Source: Spirochaetales bacterium
GTDB lineage: Bacteria > Spirochaetota > Spirochaetia > DSM-16054 > Sediminispirochaetaceae
DNA length: 8,214 nucleotides
Assembly (NCBI GenBank): GCA_021767325.1
Contig: JAASTM010000079.1
Span: 1 to 8,214, forward strand
Direction: 5' to 3'
The notes below the pieces were generated by a model. The model searched no databases. It worked only from the letters and a program-made list of their open reading frames with translations, and had not been told where the DNA came from. Both the position numbers and the translations under genes were made by a program. Numbering within the stretch: position 1 is the stretch's first letter; each line of letters begins with the position of its first letter. Shown one piece after another: positions 5,926-8,214 of the stretch.

Positions 5926-8184
5926 ATGTCGTTGAAAAGAATTGTCCTCGTTACTGTTTTGAGCCTGCTCTTGTCCATAACTTATTTGTTTACGGCACCA
6001 TCAGGCACATCTTACCATACATTCGAAGATATGCACACCTTTTCCACCAATTATCCCCGCCATGAGAACAGCCTGAACGAGGAGCAGAGCTTTGAATATA
6101 TAAGCGATGAGCTAACGGAAGCAGGGATAGAATTCAAGCGGATCGGCTTAGGTGGATTTGATAATTTTCACTCTTTCTCCGAAATCATAGAGGCAGAGTT
6201 CTCCGGCATCTCCGATAACGACCTCTACTTCATTTTTCCTGTAAACCATCCTGTAGAGGCTTCCAGAGAGGAGAGCGGAGCAGCAGGACTGGCACTGGCA
6301 CTCGAGTTGTGCCGAAGTTTGCACGGTAGCACACCTCCGACTGATGTACACATTCTCTTCATGGGAGCAGAATACGGGCGGACGGATGAGTATCAACTCG
6401 GAACACGGGCCTTTTTAGAGAGCTACTACTCGGATACAGCATCGCAGGTGCTTTATCTCAGTCTTCCTTCAGACCAGTTCAGTTTGGACCTGCGTACCTC
6501 CGGCACCGGAAACGTATCGCCGGCGTGGTTTGTTGAATACAGCTCGGAGCTTTTGATGCAGAACAGCATCCCCTTCAGCTTCTCCACCATTCGATTCAAT
6601 CTGAACCAAATGGGGCTGATCGAAGCCCCTACCCGAATCGATCCCTACCTGGAGGAGGACATACCGGCAATTCACCTGCATGGAGATGCCGCACAAAGCG
6701 GGCCCGCGCCGCAGTCTGTGAGTGATATCGGCATGCTGCACGATTTCCTCCTCGATTTCATCCAGTCCTTTCCGCAGGATGTATCCACCCGTTGGGACCG
6801 TCACTACCTGTTCTATAAAGTCGGAACACACACCCTGCTGATTCAGGAGTTCTCTTATATAATTATCATCTTACTCCTGTTTGCCGCGGTTTTACTTTAT
6901 CCATTTTTCCGGCGCAAGCGGTTTTACCGATATCTGCGCTCGATGCGGCGCAACGGATGGGTACTGCCGATTATCTTTGCACTGATGTTCCTGTATCTGC
7001 TGATTGCCACCCTGCTGCTCGAAGGAATTGCACTCTATCGGCAGTCGAGCCTTTTATGGCAGCAGCAGCCCTTCTTACTGCTGCTGCTTAAAGTGAGTTT
7101 TGCCGGATTCCTATTTGCCTTGAGTCATCGAATAACCACTCCATTTCACTTTACCCGTCTGCGGGGCAGTTTCTATTCCGCCTCAGGGCTTTTTTTCCTG
7201 CTAGCCAATGTCTTGATTCTCACTACCTACAACCTCTCGCTCACCCTCTACGGTGCAGCAATCTTTTTGCTCGGATTTCTCTTCACTATAGTACGGAACC
7301 GGATTACAAAACTGCTGTATCTTCTGGCCTCCATCCTGTTCATCGTAGTGATTCTGCTGATTATTTTCCGTACCGGCTCGAGTCAGGCCATGTATGGAAT
7401 TCTACTTTCGCGCATCCAGGGAAATCTGCTGATCGCCTTTCACCTGCTGCCGTATATGCTCTTTACTCTGCGCTTGAGAGTTCTCTATCATCACCCGAAT
7501 CACTCGATCACCCGGCGCATTACCCTGGCATCCGACTTTCTCTTGGGAACCCTGACCGCTGCTATTCTGGTGTATCTCCTGTTCTTTTACTCCCTCAGTC
7601 CCGGCAGCCGTCAGCCGCTGCAGATTCTGGAGCGAATAAATGCCAACCGCAGCAGTCATACCGTCTCCTTCGAGAGCAGCGAGCCTCTCGGGAGTTTTAC
7701 CTACGGTACATCGGGCCTCTCTTCCGAAGAGAGAGTGATACAGGTCGAAACCCAGGCACTGCAGGTGGAGAAACAGCTCCAGTTTCGGAAGCCCATCCTG
7801 GACATACGGATCGGGGGCCGCGATTTCCTCGAGAGATCGACCTACACAATCGAAGTCGACAGCCCGTATCAGATCGAGAAACTGAGCATAACCCTCTCTT
7901 CGGAAGAATCGATTACCCTTTACGACTCAGATTTTCCGGTTTCGCCCCTGCGAGATCCGCACAGCCTGCAGTTTCATATCGGCCGCTTCCCCAGCATCCC
8001 CTTCAGTTTTTCATTCACAGTACCGCAGGGTTTGACCGGAACCCTCGAGACGGCAGCTCATCTCTACTCACCTCCTTACGACATTCGGCTCGACGAGAGC
8101 CGCTTTGATATTAATTACCACCTTCAGTCGGTGCAGTCCGTTTCCTTGCCTATCTCAATTGACACCGCTGATACCTTAAAGTAG
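5926..8184 (+). CDS. Polytopic membrane protein with degenerate M28-peptidase-like domain
   Basis: A 752-residue protein. Residues 5-22 form an N-terminal signal anchor (IVLVTVLSLLLSITYLF). Residues about 30-300 resemble the M28 aminopeptidase fold: ESGAAGLALALELCRSL (116-132) matches the family's DNxSGxAxxLELAR helix, and FMGAEYG (145-151) followed by LGTRAF (158-163) matches FxGxEExGLxGS. The metal site looks eroded: HP-V replaces HxD, the Asp of DNxSG is not in place, EE is a single Glu, and no late HTxxD is seen. About eight hydrophobic helices follow (near 306-327, 345-367, 382-400, 416-434, 437-456, 463-481, 497-513, 534-554). Residues about 575-752 are soluble and strand-rich, probably extracytoplasmic. 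The layout recalls membrane-anchored M28 proteins with C-terminal multi-helix regions. An active peptidase or a non-catalytic binding or adaptor protein are both possible. I chose ATG 5926 (MSLKRIVL) over TTG 5887 because of GGTGA upstream and the clean signal-anchor N-terminus. It is probably in an operon with the next gene. Confidence 0.75.
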   Translation: MSLKRIVLVTVLSLLLSITYLFTAPSGTSYHTFEDMHTFSTNYPRHENSLNEEQSFEYISDELTEAGIEFKRIGLGGFDNFHSFSEIIEAEFSGISDNDLYFIFPVNHPVEASREESGAAGLALALELCRSLHGSTPPTDVHILFMGAEYGRTDEYQLGTRAFLESYYSDTASQVLYLSLPSDQFSLDLRTSGTGNVSPAWFVEYSSELLMQNSIPFSFSTIRFNLNQMGLIEAPTRIDPYLEEDIPAIHLHGDAAQSGPAPQSVSDIGMLHDFLLDFIQSFPQDVSTRWDRHYLFYKVGTHTLLIQEFSYIIIILLLFAAVLLYPFFRRKRFYRYLRSMRRNGWVLPIIFALMFLYLLIATLLLEGIALYRQSSLLWQQQPFLLLLLKVSFAGFLFALSHRITTPFHFTRLRGSFYSASGLFFLLANVLILTTYNLSLTLYGAAIFLLGFLFTIVRNRITKLLYLLASILFIVVILLIIFRTGSSQAMYGILLSRIQGNLLIAFHLLPYMLFTLRLRVLYHHPNHSITRRITLASDFLLGTLTAAILVYLLFFYSLSPGSRQPLQILERINANRSSHTVSFESSEPLGSFTYGTSGLSSEERVIQVETQALQVEKQLQFRKPILDIRIGGRDFLERSTYTIEVDSPYQIEKLSITLSSEESITLYDSDFPVSPLRDPHSLQFHIGRFPSIPFSFSFTVPQGLTGTLETAAHLYSPPYDIRLDESRFDINYHLQSVQSVSLPISIDTADTLK

Positions 8185-8195
8185 GATTGGAAGCT

Positions 8196-8214
8196 ATGAA
8201 AACATACCGAACAC
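8196..8214 (+). CDS. Start of a probable downstream operon gene (partial)
   Basis: An ATG at 8196 follows the membrane protein stop by 11 bp and opens a frame reading MKTYRT to the window edge. AGGA (8183-8186) or GGA (8189-8191) could serve as the ribosome-binding site. The short gap and same strand suggest co-transcription with the M28-like gene. Only six codons are visible, so nothing can be said about function. Confidence 0.5.

Noticed and set aside
7717..7733. 17-bp near-perfect palindrome CTCTCTTC-C-GAAGAGAG
   Set aside because: It is inside the membrane protein coding region and encodes Leu-Ser-Ser-Glu-Glu. A related codon run occurs near 7893, so it is most likely a coding coincidence.

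Overview
The window looks like a chromosomal segment of a Gram-negative-type bacterium with moderately GC-rich DNA (judged by eye). A spirochaete (Spirochaetaceae-like) is my best guess. It rests on the MurE substrate-selecting motif (DEDPRGE instead of the diaminopimelate-type DNPR) and the general character of the proteins. No rRNA or other taxonomic marker is present, so this is an inference.

Layout from left to right: (1) the 3' part of a transposase gene (1-879, +), open at the left edge; (2) a short, structured intergenic gap (880-970) with overlapping inverted repeats and a T7 run; (3) a large alpha-class N6-adenine DNA methyltransferase on the minus strand (971-2692, possibly to 2734) with an unassigned ~185-residue C-terminal extension and no visible restriction partner; (4) murE and ddl on the plus strand (2691-4244, 4241-5335), translationally coupled through an ATGA overlap; (5) a small nitroreductase-family gene on the minus strand (5341-5850), convergent with ddl with only 5 bp between the stops; (6) a 75-bp AT-richer divergent intergenic region; (7) a 752-residue membrane protein (5926-8184, +) with an N-terminal anchor, a degenerate M28-peptidase-like extracytoplasmic domain, about eight membrane helices and a C-terminal soluble domain; (8) the first codons of a likely next operon gene (8196 onward).

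MurE and Ddl both serve peptidoglycan stem-peptide synthesis. MurE adds the third amino acid to UDP-MurNAc-L-Ala-D-Glu, and Ddl makes the D-Ala-D-Ala dipeptide that MurF later attaches. The transposase and the orphan-looking methyltransferase form an accessory-type left flank that abuts this core operon. The methyltransferase and murE are divergent and can share one CATG for both start codons. Each promoter must therefore lie inside the other gene.

I see no CRISPR array, tRNA, rRNA or obvious defence island. The points most worth following up are the degenerate M28-like membrane protein, the methyltransferase extension, the shared-start divergent arrangement, and the MurE specificity motif.
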